61,123 nt of DNA from Chloroflexota bacterium (GTDB lineage: Bacteria; Chloroflexota; Limnocylindria; Limnocylindrales; CSP1-4), in assembly GCA_019637815.1 (NCBI GenBank), contig JAHBUZ010000024.1, positions 1-61,123 of the forward strand, given 5' to 3'. Below, piece by piece: positions 26,101-35,062 of the stretch (its first letter is position 1; each line of letters opens with the position of its first letter). Under the pieces are notes generated by a model. It saw only the letters and a program-made list of their open reading frames with translations. It ran no database searches and was not told the DNA's origin. The position numbers and the translations under genes are program-made.

Positions 26101-28594
26101 CCGCGTCGAGCGCCAGGGACCAGTCATAGTGGCTGGTCCAGCCGTCGAGCCGGACGGCGACGTCATCGGCCGATGTGCTCGCGAGCCGCAGCTCGCCATC
26201 GATCCGCTGGCCCTCCGGCCACCAGGCGGCGACCGTCGTCGCCCCCAGGTCGATGTCGGCCGAGACGACGGCATCAGACTCGGGCGCGCCGGTCGGGAAC
26301 TCCAGGATGTAGTCGCCGATCGCCTGGACCTCCGCGACCCAGTCGCCGGGCGGCACGTCATCCGCCCGCCAGGTCACCCTGTCCGCGGCCCGGGTCAGGC
26401 GAACCTCGATCTCGTGCACGGTGGCACCATCCCGGAGCAGGTTGATCCACCCCACCTCGCCCGTCGCACGGACCTCGAACGGGCCGCCGGGCCAGGAGCT
26501 GAGCAGCAGGTAGTCCCGGTCGTTGACACCCGGCCCCGTCCCGTGGACGACCCCCGAGCGCGGCAGGGGCCGGGCGATCTCCGGGCGGTCGTTGGGCTCC
26601 AGGTCACCGGACCGCTCGAACGGGTCGAGTCGCCGGACGCTCAGCTCGTATGGCTGGTCACTCGCGGTGACCGGTGACAGCCACAGGGTGTGATCCCCGG
26701 CCGGCAGGAGCGCCCGGAGGCGCACCGGCTCACCACCCCTCGTAGGCGCGGGCGCATCCACGAGGGACAGGCCACCCGACTCGACACGCAGGCTGATCGA
26801 CCCATCCGTGGGCGGCACCAGGTCGATGGCCACGTGCTCGGTCGCGGCGAGCGAGAGCCGGAACACGTCCCGATCGGTCGCTCGGAGCCTGCCCGTGCGC
26901 GTGTCCCCCAGCGCGATACGGTTCGCCCGGGCAGGATCGTCGTTGGGCTCCCGCTCGGCGTTCGGATCCGGCGGCCCAAGGGGCGTGGCACGCAGCGCGT
27001 AGTCCGCGCCGACCCCTTCCAGCGCGATGAGATGCTCACCGGGCACGAGATACAGGTCATACAGCGTCGCACGTGTCCCGTCCGACGCGACCTCGCCCGG
27101 GGTCATGCGCCGGCCGTCGCCACGCAGCCACTCCAGCCGCCGGATACCCGTGCCGATCGCGTCGATCTGCCACAGCTGGGGCTCGCCATCCACCCGCAGG
27201 CGGTACACGTCGATGTCACCCTGATCGGCCCGACCACGCATGGTCACGCTCGCGTCGAACGGCGTGGCGAAGGCCGGTCCGTCGTTGGGCTCCGTCTCGT
27301 GGTCGGCGGCGGGTGCGCTGGTCGTGTCGACCCGCAGGACGTACCCGACATCGGGATCGGCGTCCCCGCCCACCGTCAGGACGTGGTCACCCGGCGGGAG
27401 CGACAGGTATCGCAGCGCAGCCCCACCGGTGCCGGACTGGCACTGGAGCCTCGTGTGCGCGCCCGGCGTCTCCGGATCGAGCGCATGGAGACACAACTCG
27501 AGCCTGCCAGCCAGCGGGGCGATGAGCCGGACCTCGAGCAGGCGCGCCGCCATCGCCTCGTCGACGGTCAGTGCCCAGGCATCGACGTCGCCCCTCCGCG
27601 CCAGCCGGCCGGAGGCCATCGGACGGTCCGGGTCGAGCGGGATCGCCCACCGCGGGAGGTCGTTGGGTTCCGGATCGCCGGTGACCCCGGGCGGTTCCGG
27701 CGCCGCGCGCAGGATGTAGGGCAGCGGCTCCACCGGGAACCCGCTGACGGTGATGCGGTAGCCATCCGGGTCCGGTGCGAGGTCCCGGACCGTGGCCCAT
27801 CCGTCCACCGCGGACTCGGTGACGGATCGCGCGCCGTCGCTCGATGCCAGCCCCAGCTGCGCCTGGACGCCCATGGGCACCTCGAGCGACAGGCTCCACA
27901 GGCCACCATCATCCGGGGCGCGCCAGCGATAGGCGTCCGCGATGGCGGACAGCGCACCGCTCACCTCGAACGAGCCGCGGACCACGGCCTCGGCGCCGGG
28001 GGTGGGATCCCGCTCCGCGGGCGGTGGCAGCGGATCGCCCGCGGTCACGGTGACGCGGTAGTCGATCGCGGGGTCCTCGATCGCGCCGCCGGACGGGCTC
28101 CGGAACACGCCCAGGAGATAGCGTCCCGGCGCCAGGAGCGCGTTCGTCCGCGGGACCGCCTCTCGATCGTGCTCGGTGCTGCCGATCTCCACCGCGGAGC
28201 GTGGGTCGACGGTCAAGGGCTCGATGCCGAGCGGCGAGGTGACGGCCACGACCCGCAGACCCGTGACCGCGTCCTCGAGACCGGTCAGGCCGAACGTCCA
28301 GCGCGTCGTCGCGTCAGCGGACGTGACCTCCCATGCGAACAGGTCCTGGTCACCCAGCGGGAGCGTGCCGGCGATGCAGATCGGACCACGGGTCGGAGTG
28401 GTCCAGTGTGGGTCGTCGTTGGGTTCCGCATCCGCGATGGGTTCCGCGTCGGCGATGCACGCGTCCTGGGCGCGCACGACCGGTGCGCTGCTGGCACCGG
28501 CCAGCGTCGCGGCGAGCGCGCTCACGATCGCGAGCGTCAGCAGCCACGTCCAGTGTCGCCGGGACGCGGCACTCCCTCGACGTGCGTCCGTCAT
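23174..28594 (-). CDS. Giant secreted PPC-repeat / double VWA-domain protein (copy 1)
   Basis: A 1,806-residue exported protein. After the signal peptide come PPC-like beta modules, each opening with EPND (near residues 60, 310, 435, 550 and 667) and including GD.D.F.W or GDVDAW motifs. The central part (about 700-1300) looks like discoidin-like and Ig-like beta domains. Two von Willebrand A domains follow. The first is at about 1345-1500 with DGSLS as a DxSxS metal site, the second at about 1565-1750 with DTSGSM, a Thr (RTPLAAAI) and VIVSDGQES. Both keep a metal-ion-dependent adhesion site. A small carboxypeptidase-regulatory-like domain ends the protein. It probably acts as a surface adhesin or sensor. 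ATG 28594 follows TACCAT. It is paralogous to 37193-42589. Confidence 0.82.
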   Translation of the reverse strand: MTDARRGSAASRRHWTWLLTLAIVSALAATLAGASSAPVVRAQDACIADAEPIADAEPNDDPHWTTPTRGPICIAGTLPLGDQDLFAWEVTSADATTRWTFGLTGLEDAVTGLRVVAVTSPLGIEPLTVDPRSAVEIGSTEHDREAVPRTNALLAPGRYLLGVFRSPSGGAIEDPAIDYRVTVTAGDPLPPPAERDPTPGAEAVVRGSFEVSGALSAIADAYRWRAPDDGGLWSLSLEVPMGVQAQLGLASSDGARSVTESAVDGWATVRDLAPDPDGYRITVSGFPVEPLPYILRAAPEPPGVTGDPEPNDLPRWAIPLDPDRPMASGRLARRGDVDAWALTVDEAMAARLLEVRLIAPLAGRLELCLHALDPETPGAHTRLQCQSGTGGAALRYLSLPPGDHVLTVGGDADPDVGYVLRVDTTSAPAADHETEPNDGPAFATPFDASVTMRGRADQGDIDVYRLRVDGEPQLWQIDAIGTGIRRLEWLRGDGRRMTPGEVASDGTRATLYDLYLVPGEHLIALEGVGADYALRATPLGPPDPNAEREPNDDPARANRIALGDTRTGRLRATDRDVFRLSLAATEHVAIDLVPPTDGSISLRVESGGLSLVDAPAPTRGGEPVRLRALLPAGDHTLWLSPVTASDQPYELSVRRLDPFERSGDLEPNDRPEIARPLPRSGVVHGTGPGVNDRDYLLLSSWPGGPFEVRATGEVGWINLLRDGATVHEIEVRLTRAADRVTWRADDVPPGDWVAEVQAIGDYILEFPTGAPESDAVVSADIDLGATTVAAWWPEGQRIDGELRLASTSADDVAVRLDGWTSHYDWSLALDADEIVVPAGGSVAVALAIIVQANAWADLPLAIAVRVVSDEGVGTTAMAEVVATRDAAPVTPGPAWSLPDVLLGGLDVAATAIGGVPAGTIDPAGEAALHDGLAISGLGLIIRQLDPPLHIDVDLAGDDPVLVVGTIINPTSNHDQMWDKPRGFDLLLSEDGSTFEHALSGELSPLGIDQAFVLDRPVPARVARLVLTSRWSEHLQGPSLAPIALWLAEWKVIAAPGVDPASGPRDIADPALGGHIVSMDPELVTSPLDLGPMLADPTTRAFVSPPAGQPISWVVGFRNGRAAQVTSIGWVDPLGSMPDTRATRVDLEVSVDTPLGPWEPLSSWDLERALDGSVSPFELAEPVWARYIRFTTPGVEQEGQQWELPGALTVLERPTDDTYRSIVAEWGQSDPRGIREVLAPPAPPAPIDDPDVGEGPDAAPLAPGVMAHGQVAFEADADEYRITIPDGQHSIRAAVGGAPFVGVRLTMLDEAGVPVPMTFEPGGDHAATVYEANVTPGGTYRLRVDQPSSSVALMYDGSLSVAPWWPAISAAFEAFAGDVQPGRDFVHILSMDPNEGPLLPDWSDEPYELWSAIVRMDMALGDEAEAAMLDVLDLLGSREGARAMLLVTDGETTSFRDGVRLWPRLARERPVIFTVQVGATGRPSVSTNMLQDWAASSRGVYRYVRTQAEIERAFDHLATWLRRPATYSLGYELSEDELPPPEPGALRVVTPTGPDGAPAPAPLAPDMAIELILDTSGSMRERIGGVTRIAAARNVLTRLVQEDLPAGTPVALRWFRQGARSCDTELAVPLGPLDPQGMVERIRSVRIVSGTRTPLAAAIEQVADDLASVDGRRIVVIVSDGQESCGGNPERAVRRLVDQGFDVTVNVVGLGLDRADRRRIRRLAELGAGTYFDARNADQLANALAVAVSAPYEVHDASGAVFARGTVNGPAIELPPGTYRVVVGTDPERVFEAVVVAPEGSVALTLP

Positions 28595-28603
28595 CCTCGG
28601 CCG

Positions 28604-28609
28604 ATGGTA
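28604..28609 (-). promoter_or_regulatory. -10 box TACCAT for the first PPC/VWA gene
   Basis: Complement of atggta; ends 9 nt before ATG 28594. Confidence 0.55.
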
Positions 28610-28651
28610 CCGGGCGTGTCGAGCGCGGACCGGGGCGCATCGGCCAGCGCG

Positions 28652-28657
28652 TACCAT
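28652..28657 (+). promoter_or_regulatory. -10 box TACCAT, leaderless promoter of lysA
   Basis: Ends 8 nt before GTG 28666. It is back to back with the promoter of the PPC/VWA gene. Confidence 0.6.
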
Positions 28658-28665
28658 GCCCCTCC

Positions 28666-29925
28666 GTGGATGCCGCCATCGCCGAGGCCTGTCGCCGTTC
28701 CGCGCGGAAGCACGGGACGCCCCTGTACCTGTATGACCTGCCACGTCTGGAGGCGGATGCGGCCGCGCTGACCAGCGCCTTCCCGGCCCCGTGGCTGCGG
28801 CTCTATGCACTCAAGGCGAACCCGCTGCCGAAGCTCACGGGGCGGCTGCCGGGTCTCGGCTTCGGCGCGACCGCGGTCTCCGCGGGTGAGCTCGACCTCG
28901 CCCGGCGGGCCGGCTTCCGGAACGCGTCGATCGCGCTCGAGGGCATCGGCAAGACGGACCACGAGCTCTGGCTGGCGGTCGAGGCGGCGGAGACACCGGA
29001 CCCGCTGCTCTGGGTCAGCCTGGAGTCAGCGGACGAAGCCGCGCAGCTGGCGGCCTTCGCGCGGCTCGCGGGTGTGGCCGTGGATGTCCTGGTCCGGCTC
29101 AACCCGGGTGTCCAGCCGGAGACCCTCGGTGGCCTCGCGGTGGGCGCCGCGGATTCCAAGTTCGGTGTGCTCGCGGATGAGCTGCCGACGGTCATCGAGG
29201 CGGGCGGTGGACCGGACGGACCATTGCGCTGGCGTGGCCTCCACCTCCACGTGGGCTCCCAGCTGGGTGCCGTGGATGCCTGGCGCTCGGCGTTCCGGGT
29301 GGGCCTTCGGCTGCTGTCGCTCCAGCGGGCGGCGCTGCCCGACTTCGACACCCTTGATATCGGGTCCGGGTTCCCGGTGGCGTACGGCGTGGATGGCTCC
29401 GTGCCGGAGCCGAGGCGGTTCGCGGAGGCGGCCGCGGACGAGGTGGCGGCACTCCCCGCCGACGCGCGACCGGCGCGGCTGGCCGTGGAACCGGGTCGCG
29501 CCATCGTGGCGGCGTGCGGCTGGCTGGTGGGCCGCGTGCTCCACGTCCGGGAACGGGTCTGGGCGGACGGCCTGTCGCGGCTCATCGTCCTGGACACGGG
29601 CATGACGGAGCTCATCCGACCGGCGCTCTACGGTGCGGAGCATCCCATCGTGGCGCTGACATCACATGGCCGCCCGGCCCCGGCGGACGGTCCCGTGTCA
29701 CTCGCCCGGATCGACGGCCCGATCTGTGAATCGACCGACCGACTGGGCACGGCCGACCTGCCGCCCCTCGTGCGGGACGACCTGGTCGCCATCGGCGTGG
29801 CGGGCGCCTATGGCTCGGCGATGTCGATGACCTACAACGGCCGACCACGACCGGCCGAGGTGGGCTGGGACGGCCGGCGACTGACCGTCCTCCGACGCCG
29901 GGGCACCGAGGCGAGCCTCGCGTGA
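28666..29925 (+). CDS. lysA: Diaminopimelate decarboxylase-like PLP enzyme
   Basis: Fold III pyridoxal-phosphate decarboxylase that makes L-lysine from meso-diaminopimelate. The 419 residues contain the PLP Lys motif LYALKANPLP (about residue 48), HVGSQ, DIGSGFP, EPGRAIVAACG, the CESTDRLG motif that supplies a Cys from the partner subunit, and YGSAMSMTYNGRPRPAE. The conserved set favours diaminopimelate over ornithine or carboxynorspermidine decarboxylases, though these relatives cannot be wholly excluded. It stands alone, divergent from the PPC/VWA gene, with GTG 28666 set by TACCAT. No other lysine gene is in the window. Confidence 0.88.
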   Translation: MDAAIAEACRRSARKHGTPLYLYDLPRLEADAAALTSAFPAPWLRLYALKANPLPKLTGRLPGLGFGATAVSAGELDLARRAGFRNASIALEGIGKTDHELWLAVEAAETPDPLLWVSLESADEAAQLAAFARLAGVAVDVLVRLNPGVQPETLGGLAVGAADSKFGVLADELPTVIEAGGGPDGPLRWRGLHLHVGSQLGAVDAWRSAFRVGLRLLSLQRAALPDFDTLDIGSGFPVAYGVDGSVPEPRRFAEAAADEVAALPADARPARLAVEPGRAIVAACGWLVGRVLHVRERVWADGLSRLIVLDTGMTELIRPALYGAEHPIVALTSHGRPAPADGPVSLARIDGPICESTDRLGTADLPPLVRDDLVAIGVAGAYGSAMSMTYNGRPRPAEVGWDGRRLTVLRRRGTEASLA

Positions 29926-29962
29926 TCCGGGACAGGCGCACCATCGCGCAGCCGTGTCGTGC

Positions 29963-29968
29963 TAGCAT
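29963..29968 (+). promoter_or_regulatory. -10 box TAGCAT, leaderless promoter of the toxin-antitoxin pair
   Basis: Ends 8 nt before the first of two adjacent ATG codons (29977 and 29980). Confidence 0.6.
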
Positions 29969-29976
29969 CTCGCATC

Positions 29977-30210
29977 ATGATGCAGACGAGGCGGACCACC
30001 GTCACTGCCACCGAGGAGAGCCTGCGGACCCTGGAGGCTGAAGCGGGGCGTCGGGGGATCTCCCTCAGCATGGTGCTGCGAGAGGCCGTCGAGGAGAAGG
30101 CAGAGTCAGTCCGGACGCGTCGTCGACCACGGGTCGGGGTGGCTCGGTCCACGGATGGCCTGGCAGCTCGTGACATCGCGAGCGACCCCGTGGCACGGTC
30201 GCCACGCTGA
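29977..30210 (+). CDS. VapB-like antitoxin
   Basis: A 77-residue protein with an N-terminal ribbon-helix-helix-like segment (RRTTVTATEESLRTLEAEA, GISLSMVLREAVEEKAE) and an Arg-rich, probably disordered C-terminus that would wrap the toxin. Antitoxins of this kind bind their own promoter and neutralise the toxin. Two ATG codons in tandem (29977, 29980) follow the TAGCAT box, and either could serve. Its TGA is followed directly by the GTG of the PIN-domain gene, so the two form one unit. Confidence 0.78.
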   Translation: MMQTRRTTVTATEESLRTLEAEAGRRGISLSMVLREAVEEKAESVRTRRRPRVGVARSTDGLAARDIASDPVARSPR

Positions 30211-30624
30211 GTGGCGCTCATCCTGGATACCGGACCACTGCTCGCGGCACTGGACGCAGCGGATCCGGACCACGGTCAGTGTGCCGACCTGATCACGACG
30301 GCGAACGAGGATCTCGTCGTCCCGGCGCTCGTCCTCGCGGAGCTCGACTACTGGTGCGGAGAACGACTCCCCGCGCATGCGTGGCTCGACTTCCTGGACG
30401 ACATCCTCGCCGGCGTCTATCGGGTCGAGTCACCGACGCACGGGGACCTCGGCCGCGCACATGTGCTCCAGGATCGGTACCGGGATCTCCGCCTGGGGAT
30501 CGTCGATGCCAGTGTCATCGCACTCGCTGAGCGGCTCGATGAACCCAAGGTCGTGACGCTCGACCATCGGCATTTCGCGACGGTACGGCCGACGCACGTC
30601 CCGTCCCTGGTGCTCCTGCCGTGA
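30211..30624 (+). CDS. VapC-like PIN-domain toxin
   Basis: A 137-residue PIN-domain ribonuclease. Acidic residues that would hold Mg2+ are visible: Asp6 in ALILDTGPLLAALD, Glu44 in LVLAELDYW, Asp98-99 in LGIVDASVIALAE, and Asp in TLDHRHF. VapC toxins cleave tRNA or rRNA; the target here is unknown. GTG 30211 abuts the antitoxin stop (TGAGTG), which implies translational coupling and supports this start over an internal one. Confidence 0.88.
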   Translation: MALILDTGPLLAALDAADPDHGQCADLITTANEDLVVPALVLAELDYWCGERLPAHAWLDFLDDILAGVYRVESPTHGDLGRAHVLQDRYRDLRLGIVDASVIALAERLDEPKVVTLDHRHFATVRPTHVPSLVLLP

Positions 30625-30674
30625 CCCGACGGAGCGTGCGCCGCCACCATCGCTGATGGCACGCGCCGGGCTGT

Positions 30675-31871
30675 CTACTCCCCGGCGGCGCGCCAGGCGT
30701 CCCGGATGCGCATCCGGGACGCGGACTGGAGCACGGCCCCGGCATAGATCCGGGCGCCGATCGTGAACAGCACCCAGATCCCGGCGAGTGTGACCGCCAT
30801 GGACAGCACGATCTCGATGGGTCCGATGGCGTCGAACGCCGCCCGCAGCGGCACCACGAACGGCGCGGACACCGGGAGATAGGTCGCCACCTGGGCGACC
30901 AGCCCTGCCGGGTCGTTGGTGACCGCGAAGATGGCCACGAAGTAGCTCACCATCGCGATGACGGTCACGGGTGTGGACGCGTTCGATGCCTCCTCCATGC
31001 GCGAGGCGAGCGCGCCGAGGAAGCCCAGCGCGGTCGCATACAGCGCGTAGCCCAGCACGAACCAGATGACCAGCAGGATCACCATGCCGGGCGTGATGGT
31101 GGGCAGGCCGAACTCACCCGTGACGGACGCGGTGACCAGCGCCGCGAGCACGAACACGAGCAGCTGGACGAGGCCCAGGATGCCGATGCCCAGCACCTTG
31201 CCCATGAGCAGGTCGCGGGCCCGGACCGTGGCGAGCACCACTTCCACGACGCGGCTCTGCTTCTCCTCCACGACACCCGTCAGGACCGTGAACCCGAAGC
31301 CGAACACGCCCACGAGGATGAGCACGGCGCCGATGTTGGCGAGCAGGAAGGTCGAGTCATCCCGCTCGGCGACGTCCACGATCGTCACGACCGTGGGGCT
31401 CTCCTGGACGGCCACGAGCTCGGCCGGTGGGATCCCCGACTCGGTCAGCAGGGTGCTCATGCGCAGCCCGATGACGGACGATGTGACGAGATGCACCAGC
31501 GTGTCGTCCACGCGCTCCTGGAACCGGATCTCGCCGCTCGTGGAGAGGTCCGCCGGGACCCGCACGACCAGGGGGACCTCGCCTGCCGCGAGCGCCGCGT
31601 CCGCGCTGGTGTCATCCGGATAGGGAACGATGACCATGGTCCGCCCGATGGCCGTGCCCGACGCCTCGAGCACCGCGACGAGCCCCGCTGGTGACGGCTC
31701 CACCACGCCGACCATCGTCTCGCCGTCATCGCGGAACAGGATGGACGGGACGATCATGGACGCGATGACGAGCAGCGTCGTGAACGCGACGCTCAGCACG
31801 AACCCGCGACTGCGGCCGCGCTCGATGATCTCGCGCCGCGCGACCAGCCGGATGCTCCGCCAGCGGCTCAT
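30675..31871 (-). CDS. ABC-2 type transporter permease (NatB-like)
   Basis: A 398-residue membrane subunit of an ABC exporter. One membrane helix near residues 22-46 is followed by a large extracytoplasmic loop (about 50-180), and five or six helices occupy 180-380, the usual NatB/YhaP layout. The segment TGVVEEKQSRVVEVVLATVRARDLLMGK is the characteristic cytoplasmic coupling helix. The ATG overlaps the TGA of the ATPase gene by 4 bp, so the pair is coupled. The substrate is unknown; Na+ or drug efflux is known for relatives. Confidence 0.9.
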   Translation of the reverse strand: MSRWRSIRLVARREIIERGRSRGFVLSVAFTTLLVIASMIVPSILFRDDGETMVGVVEPSPAGLVAVLEASGTAIGRTMVIVPYPDDTSADAALAAGEVPLVVRVPADLSTSGEIRFQERVDDTLVHLVTSSVIGLRMSTLLTESGIPPAELVAVQESPTVVTIVDVAERDDSTFLLANIGAVLILVGVFGFGFTVLTGVVEEKQSRVVEVVLATVRARDLLMGKVLGIGILGLVQLLVFVLAALVTASVTGEFGLPTITPGMVILLVIWFVLGYALYATALGFLGALASRMEEASNASTPVTVIAMVSYFVAIFAVTNDPAGLVAQVATYLPVSAPFVVPLRAAFDAIGPIEIVLSMAVTLAGIWVLFTIGARIYAGAVLQSASRMRIRDAWRAAGE

Positions 31872-32788
31872 GCGGCGGCTCCCGGCGTGTCGGTCGTGGT
31901 CGTGGTGACGGCCTCCATGAACAGCTCGGACAGCCGCGGCGGCTGATACGCGAACCGGATGACCTCGCCGGCGGCTCGCGCCCGGACGAGGAGGCCATCC
32001 AGATCGACCGAGGCATCGACCAGCAGCTTCACCCGGTCACCATCACGCGCCAGCACGGTCACCGAGGTATACCCATCCAGCCACGACGCGCCGGAGCCGA
32101 CCACCTCCACCTCCAGGTGCCGGCGTCCCGAGCCGATGCGCAGCGCATCGATGGTGTCCTCGGCCACGATGCGTCCGCGGGCGATGATGACCACGTCCTC
32201 GCACAGGTCCTCCACCAGGTCGAGCTGGTGGCTGGAGAACACGACCCCCACACCGGCCGCGGTCCGCTCACGGATGACCTCGCTCATGGTCGCGGTGCCG
32301 ATCGGGTCGAGGCCGCTGAACGGCTCATCGAGGACCAGCAGCTCCGGCTCGTGGACGAGTGCGACGGCCAGCTGGACCCGCTGCTGGTTGCCATGGGACA
32401 GCTCCTCGAGCTTCGCGCGCGATCGGTCCGCGAGACCCAGTCGCTCGAGCCAGCGCGTCGCCGCCGCATCCGCATCGCGACGCGTCAGACCGTGCTGCTG
32501 GGCGAAGTAGCTGACCTGCTCGCCGACCCGCATCCGGGGATACAGGCCACGCTGCTCGGGCATGTAGCCGAAGCGCAGTCGGGTGTCGCGATCGACCGGC
32601 CGACCGTCCCAGCGGACCTCGCCGCGGTCGGGCCTGGCGAGGCCGAAGATGCAGCGCATCGCGGTCGTCTTGCCCGCCCCGTTGGGTCCCAGGAATCCCA
32701 GGATGCGGCCGGGTGCGGCCGTGAACGTGGCCCCATCGAGCGCCACGACCGGACCGTAGCGCTTGGCGAGGTCGATGAGCTCGAGCAT
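31868..32788 (-). CDS. ABC transporter ATP-binding protein
   Basis: A 306-residue ATPase partner of the permease at 30675. It has Walker A GPNGAGKTT, signature LSHGNQQRVQLA, Walker B LLVLDEPFSGLD and switch His SSHQLD. The C-terminal 80 residues form the DUF4162-like extension found in NatA-type ATPases. ATG 32788 has AGGGGGA about 6 nt upstream, and a TACCAT box at 32813-32818 implies a short leader. It is divergent from the folate/methionine gene. Confidence 0.93.
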   Translation of the reverse strand: MLELIDLAKRYGPVVALDGATFTAAPGRILGFLGPNGAGKTTAMRCIFGLARPDRGEVRWDGRPVDRDTRLRFGYMPEQRGLYPRMRVGEQVSYFAQQHGLTRRDADAAATRWLERLGLADRSRAKLEELSHGNQQRVQLAVALVHEPELLVLDEPFSGLDPIGTATMSEVIRERTAAGVGVVFSSHQLDLVEDLCEDVVIIARGRIVAEDTIDALRIGSGRRHLEVEVVGSGASWLDGYTSVTVLARDGDRVKLLVDASVDLDGLLVRARAAGEVIRFAYQPPRLSELFMEAVTTTTTDTPGAAA

Positions 32789-32812
32789 GCGCGATCCCCC
32801 TGGCAGGTGATC

Positions 32813-32818
32813 ATGGTA
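32813..32818 (-). promoter_or_regulatory. -10 box TACCAT of the ABC exporter operon
   Basis: Complement of atggta; 24 bp before ATG 32788, leaving a short leader with an AGGGGGA ribosome site. Confidence 0.5.
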
Positions 32819-32941
32819 GACGCTCGGGCGCAGCGGGCGGCTGGACCGGCATCCGCCGACGGTCGACCGGGACCGCGCACCGGGTGCGGGGTCGCCGGGT
32901 CGTGGGTCCGGGTCGCGCCGTGGTGCGGAGGGGATGGCGTG

Positions 32942-32947
32942 TACCCT
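32942..32947 (+). promoter_or_regulatory. -10 box TACCCT, leaderless promoter of the fused methionine/folate gene
   Basis: Ends 7 nt before ATG 32955. This argues against the upstream in-frame ATG at 32934, which precedes the promoter. Confidence 0.65.
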
Positions 32948-32954
32948 GACACCG

Positions 32955-35003
32955 ATGAGCGCCCCCCGCGCCGAGGGTCCGTCCGGGCCCGCCGCGCTCC
33001 CCCATCCGCGTCGTGCGTTCGCCGAGCGGCTCGCTGCCCGGCCGCTGCTGGTCGATGGTGCCATGGGCACGCTCCTGTTCAGTCGTGGCATCCCCCAGCG
33101 GGCCTCGCTCGACGAGCTGGTGGAGGCGCACCCGGACATGGTCGGTGCCATCCATCGCGAGTACGCGGTCGCGGGTGCGGACATCCTGGAGACGTGCACC
33201 TTCGGCGCGAACCGGATGCGCCTGGCGCCGTATGGCCTCGCGGACCGCGCCGGTCGACTCAATCGGCGGGCCGCCCAGCTCGCCCGAGAGGCACGCGACG
33301 TGGCGGGTCGGGACGTGCTGGTGGCCGGCTCGATGGGACCCCTCGCGGCGCCCATCCATGGCCCGGAGCACCCGGACGAGCGCGCCATGCGGGCGGCCAT
33401 CCGGGAGCAGGTGGAAGGGCTGCTCGAGGGGGGCGTGGACCTGCTGCTCATCGAGACCGCCTCCGACCTCGAGGGGCTGCTGCTCGCGGTGGCCGAGGCA
33501 CGAGCGCTGTGTGACCTGCCGGTCATCGCGGCGATGACGTTCGGCGAGGACCTCGCGGCGATGGACGGCACGACGCCGGAGGTCGCGGCACACGCCCTCG
33601 CCGCGGCGGGGGTGGACGCGTTGGGCGTCAACTGCGGCGTGGGACCGGTGGCGTGTGTCGACGCGCTCGACCGGATGACGGCGGAGGCGGCCGGTATCGC
33701 GGCGCTCATCATGCCCAACGCGGGCCTGCCCGCGCGGGTCCAGGGCCAGTTCGTGTACGCCGCCGGGCCGGCGTACTTCGCGGACGCCGTGCCGGGGTTC
33801 CTGTCGGCGGGTGCGCGGCTCATCGGTGGCTGCTGCGGCACCACGCCGGACCACATCGCGGCGATGCGCCAGATGCTGGACAAGGAGATCGCCCGCGCCC
33901 GGGGCACGGCGGGTGTCGCCGATCCCGCGTCGGGTGCGGCAGGGCGCGTGGCTCGGTCGGGCAGTGCGGCCGGTATCGGTGAGCGCTCGCTCCTGGAGCC
34001 CGGTGCCTCCCCTCGCTCCGCGCTCGGCGAGCGGGCGGTCGCCGGCCCACCACAGGACGCACCGCCGCCCACGGGCCTCGCCCGCAGGCTCGCCGAGGGG
34101 CATTTCGTCATCAGCGTGGAGATCGACCCGCCCCGCTCGGTGCGCATCGAGCGGACCATCGAGGCGGCCCGACTGCTCCAGGAGGCGGGTGTCGACCTCG
34201 TCAACATCAGTGACTCGGCGATGGCACGGGTGCGCATGGGGGCGATGGCGGTGGCCTTCGGCATCCAGCACGACCTCGACCTCGAATGCCTCGTCCACCT
34301 GACCACCCGGGACCGGAACCTGATGGCGCTCGAATCGGAGCTGCTGGGCGCGCACGCGCTGGGGGTGCGGGACATCCTCGCGCTCACGGGCGACCCCCCT
34401 CGGGTCGGCGACTACCCGACCGGCACGGGCATCTGGGACATCGACTCGACCGGGCTCATCGGCGTCATCCAGCGCCTCAACCGGGGCGAGGACCAGGCGG
34501 GCAAGCCCATCGGCGCGCCGGCAGGCTTCACGGTCGCGTGTGCGCTCGACCCGACCGCCGGGGACCTGGAGCACGAGCTCGACCGGCTGACGGGCAAGCT
34601 GGACGCCGGGGCGGACCTCATCATGACCCAGCCCATCTACGCCCGTGACCAGTGGGACCGGTTCATGGAGCGTGCCTCGCGACGCTGGGGCGACCGCCTG
34701 CCGCGACCGGTGCTCCTGGGCGTCCTGCCGCTCCACACGTCGCGGCACGCCGAGTTCCTCCACCACGAGGTCCCGGGCATCACCATCCCGGACCGGGTGC
34801 GGTCCGCCATGGCCACCGCGGGCGACCGGGGCGCGGAGGTGGGCCTGGAGCTCGCCGCGGAGCTGCTGGCGGAGATGCGACCACTGGTCTCGGGGACCTA
34901 CATCATGCCCAGCTTCGGGCGCTACGAGCAGAGCGCAGAGCTCGTCCGGCGACTGCGCGCGACGGAGCCGACGCTCCCGGGTCGGTCGAGGGTGGCCCAC
35001 TGA
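32955..35003 (+). CDS. Bifunctional homocysteine S-methyltransferase / methylenetetrahydrofolate reductase
   Basis: A 682-residue fusion. Residues about 20-310 form a zinc-dependent homocysteine S-methyltransferase with DGAMGTLL, the first Cys ligand in NCGVGP (about 227) and the Cys pair in GGCCGTTPDH (about 292-293). After a variable Ala/Arg-rich linker (about 315-375), residues about 380-680 form a MetF-type reductase (ISVEIDPP, ALTGDPPRVGDYP, MTQPIY, IMPSFGRYEQSAEL). Together they would make 5-methyl-THF and pass methyl groups to homocysteine. Similar fusions occur in Firmicutes and other phyla. The start is decided by the TACCCT box. Confidence 0.92.
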   Translation: MSAPRAEGPSGPAALPHPRRAFAERLAARPLLVDGAMGTLLFSRGIPQRASLDELVEAHPDMVGAIHREYAVAGADILETCTFGANRMRLAPYGLADRAGRLNRRAAQLAREARDVAGRDVLVAGSMGPLAAPIHGPEHPDERAMRAAIREQVEGLLEGGVDLLLIETASDLEGLLLAVAEARALCDLPVIAAMTFGEDLAAMDGTTPEVAAHALAAAGVDALGVNCGVGPVACVDALDRMTAEAAGIAALIMPNAGLPARVQGQFVYAAGPAYFADAVPGFLSAGARLIGGCCGTTPDHIAAMRQMLDKEIARARGTAGVADPASGAAGRVARSGSAAGIGERSLLEPGASPRSALGERAVAGPPQDAPPPTGLARRLAEGHFVISVEIDPPRSVRIERTIEAARLLQEAGVDLVNISDSAMARVRMGAMAVAFGIQHDLDLECLVHLTTRDRNLMALESELLGAHALGVRDILALTGDPPRVGDYPTGTGIWDIDSTGLIGVIQRLNRGEDQAGKPIGAPAGFTVACALDPTAGDLEHELDRLTGKLDAGADLIMTQPIYARDQWDRFMERASRRWGDRLPRPVLLGVLPLHTSRHAEFLHHEVPGITIPDRVRSAMATAGDRGAEVGLELAAELLAEMRPLVSGTYIMPSFGRYEQSAELVRRLRATEPTLPGRSRVAH

Positions 35004-35015
35004 CGACCGATGCCC

Positions 35016-35021
35016 TATCGT
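35016..35021 (+). promoter_or_regulatory. -10 box TATCGT before the second transglutaminase-like gene
   Basis: Located 41 bp before GTG 35063, giving a short leader that carries GAGAGGGG. Confidence 0.4.
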
Positions 35022-35062
35022 CCGACCGGGACGGAAGTGAGCGAGTCGGAGAGGGGCACGGC

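Noticed and set aside
24437..26677. Plus-strand frame of 746 codons opposite the first VWA gene
   Set aside because: No domain, no promoter and biased composition; the minus strand encodes a clear PPC/VWA protein.
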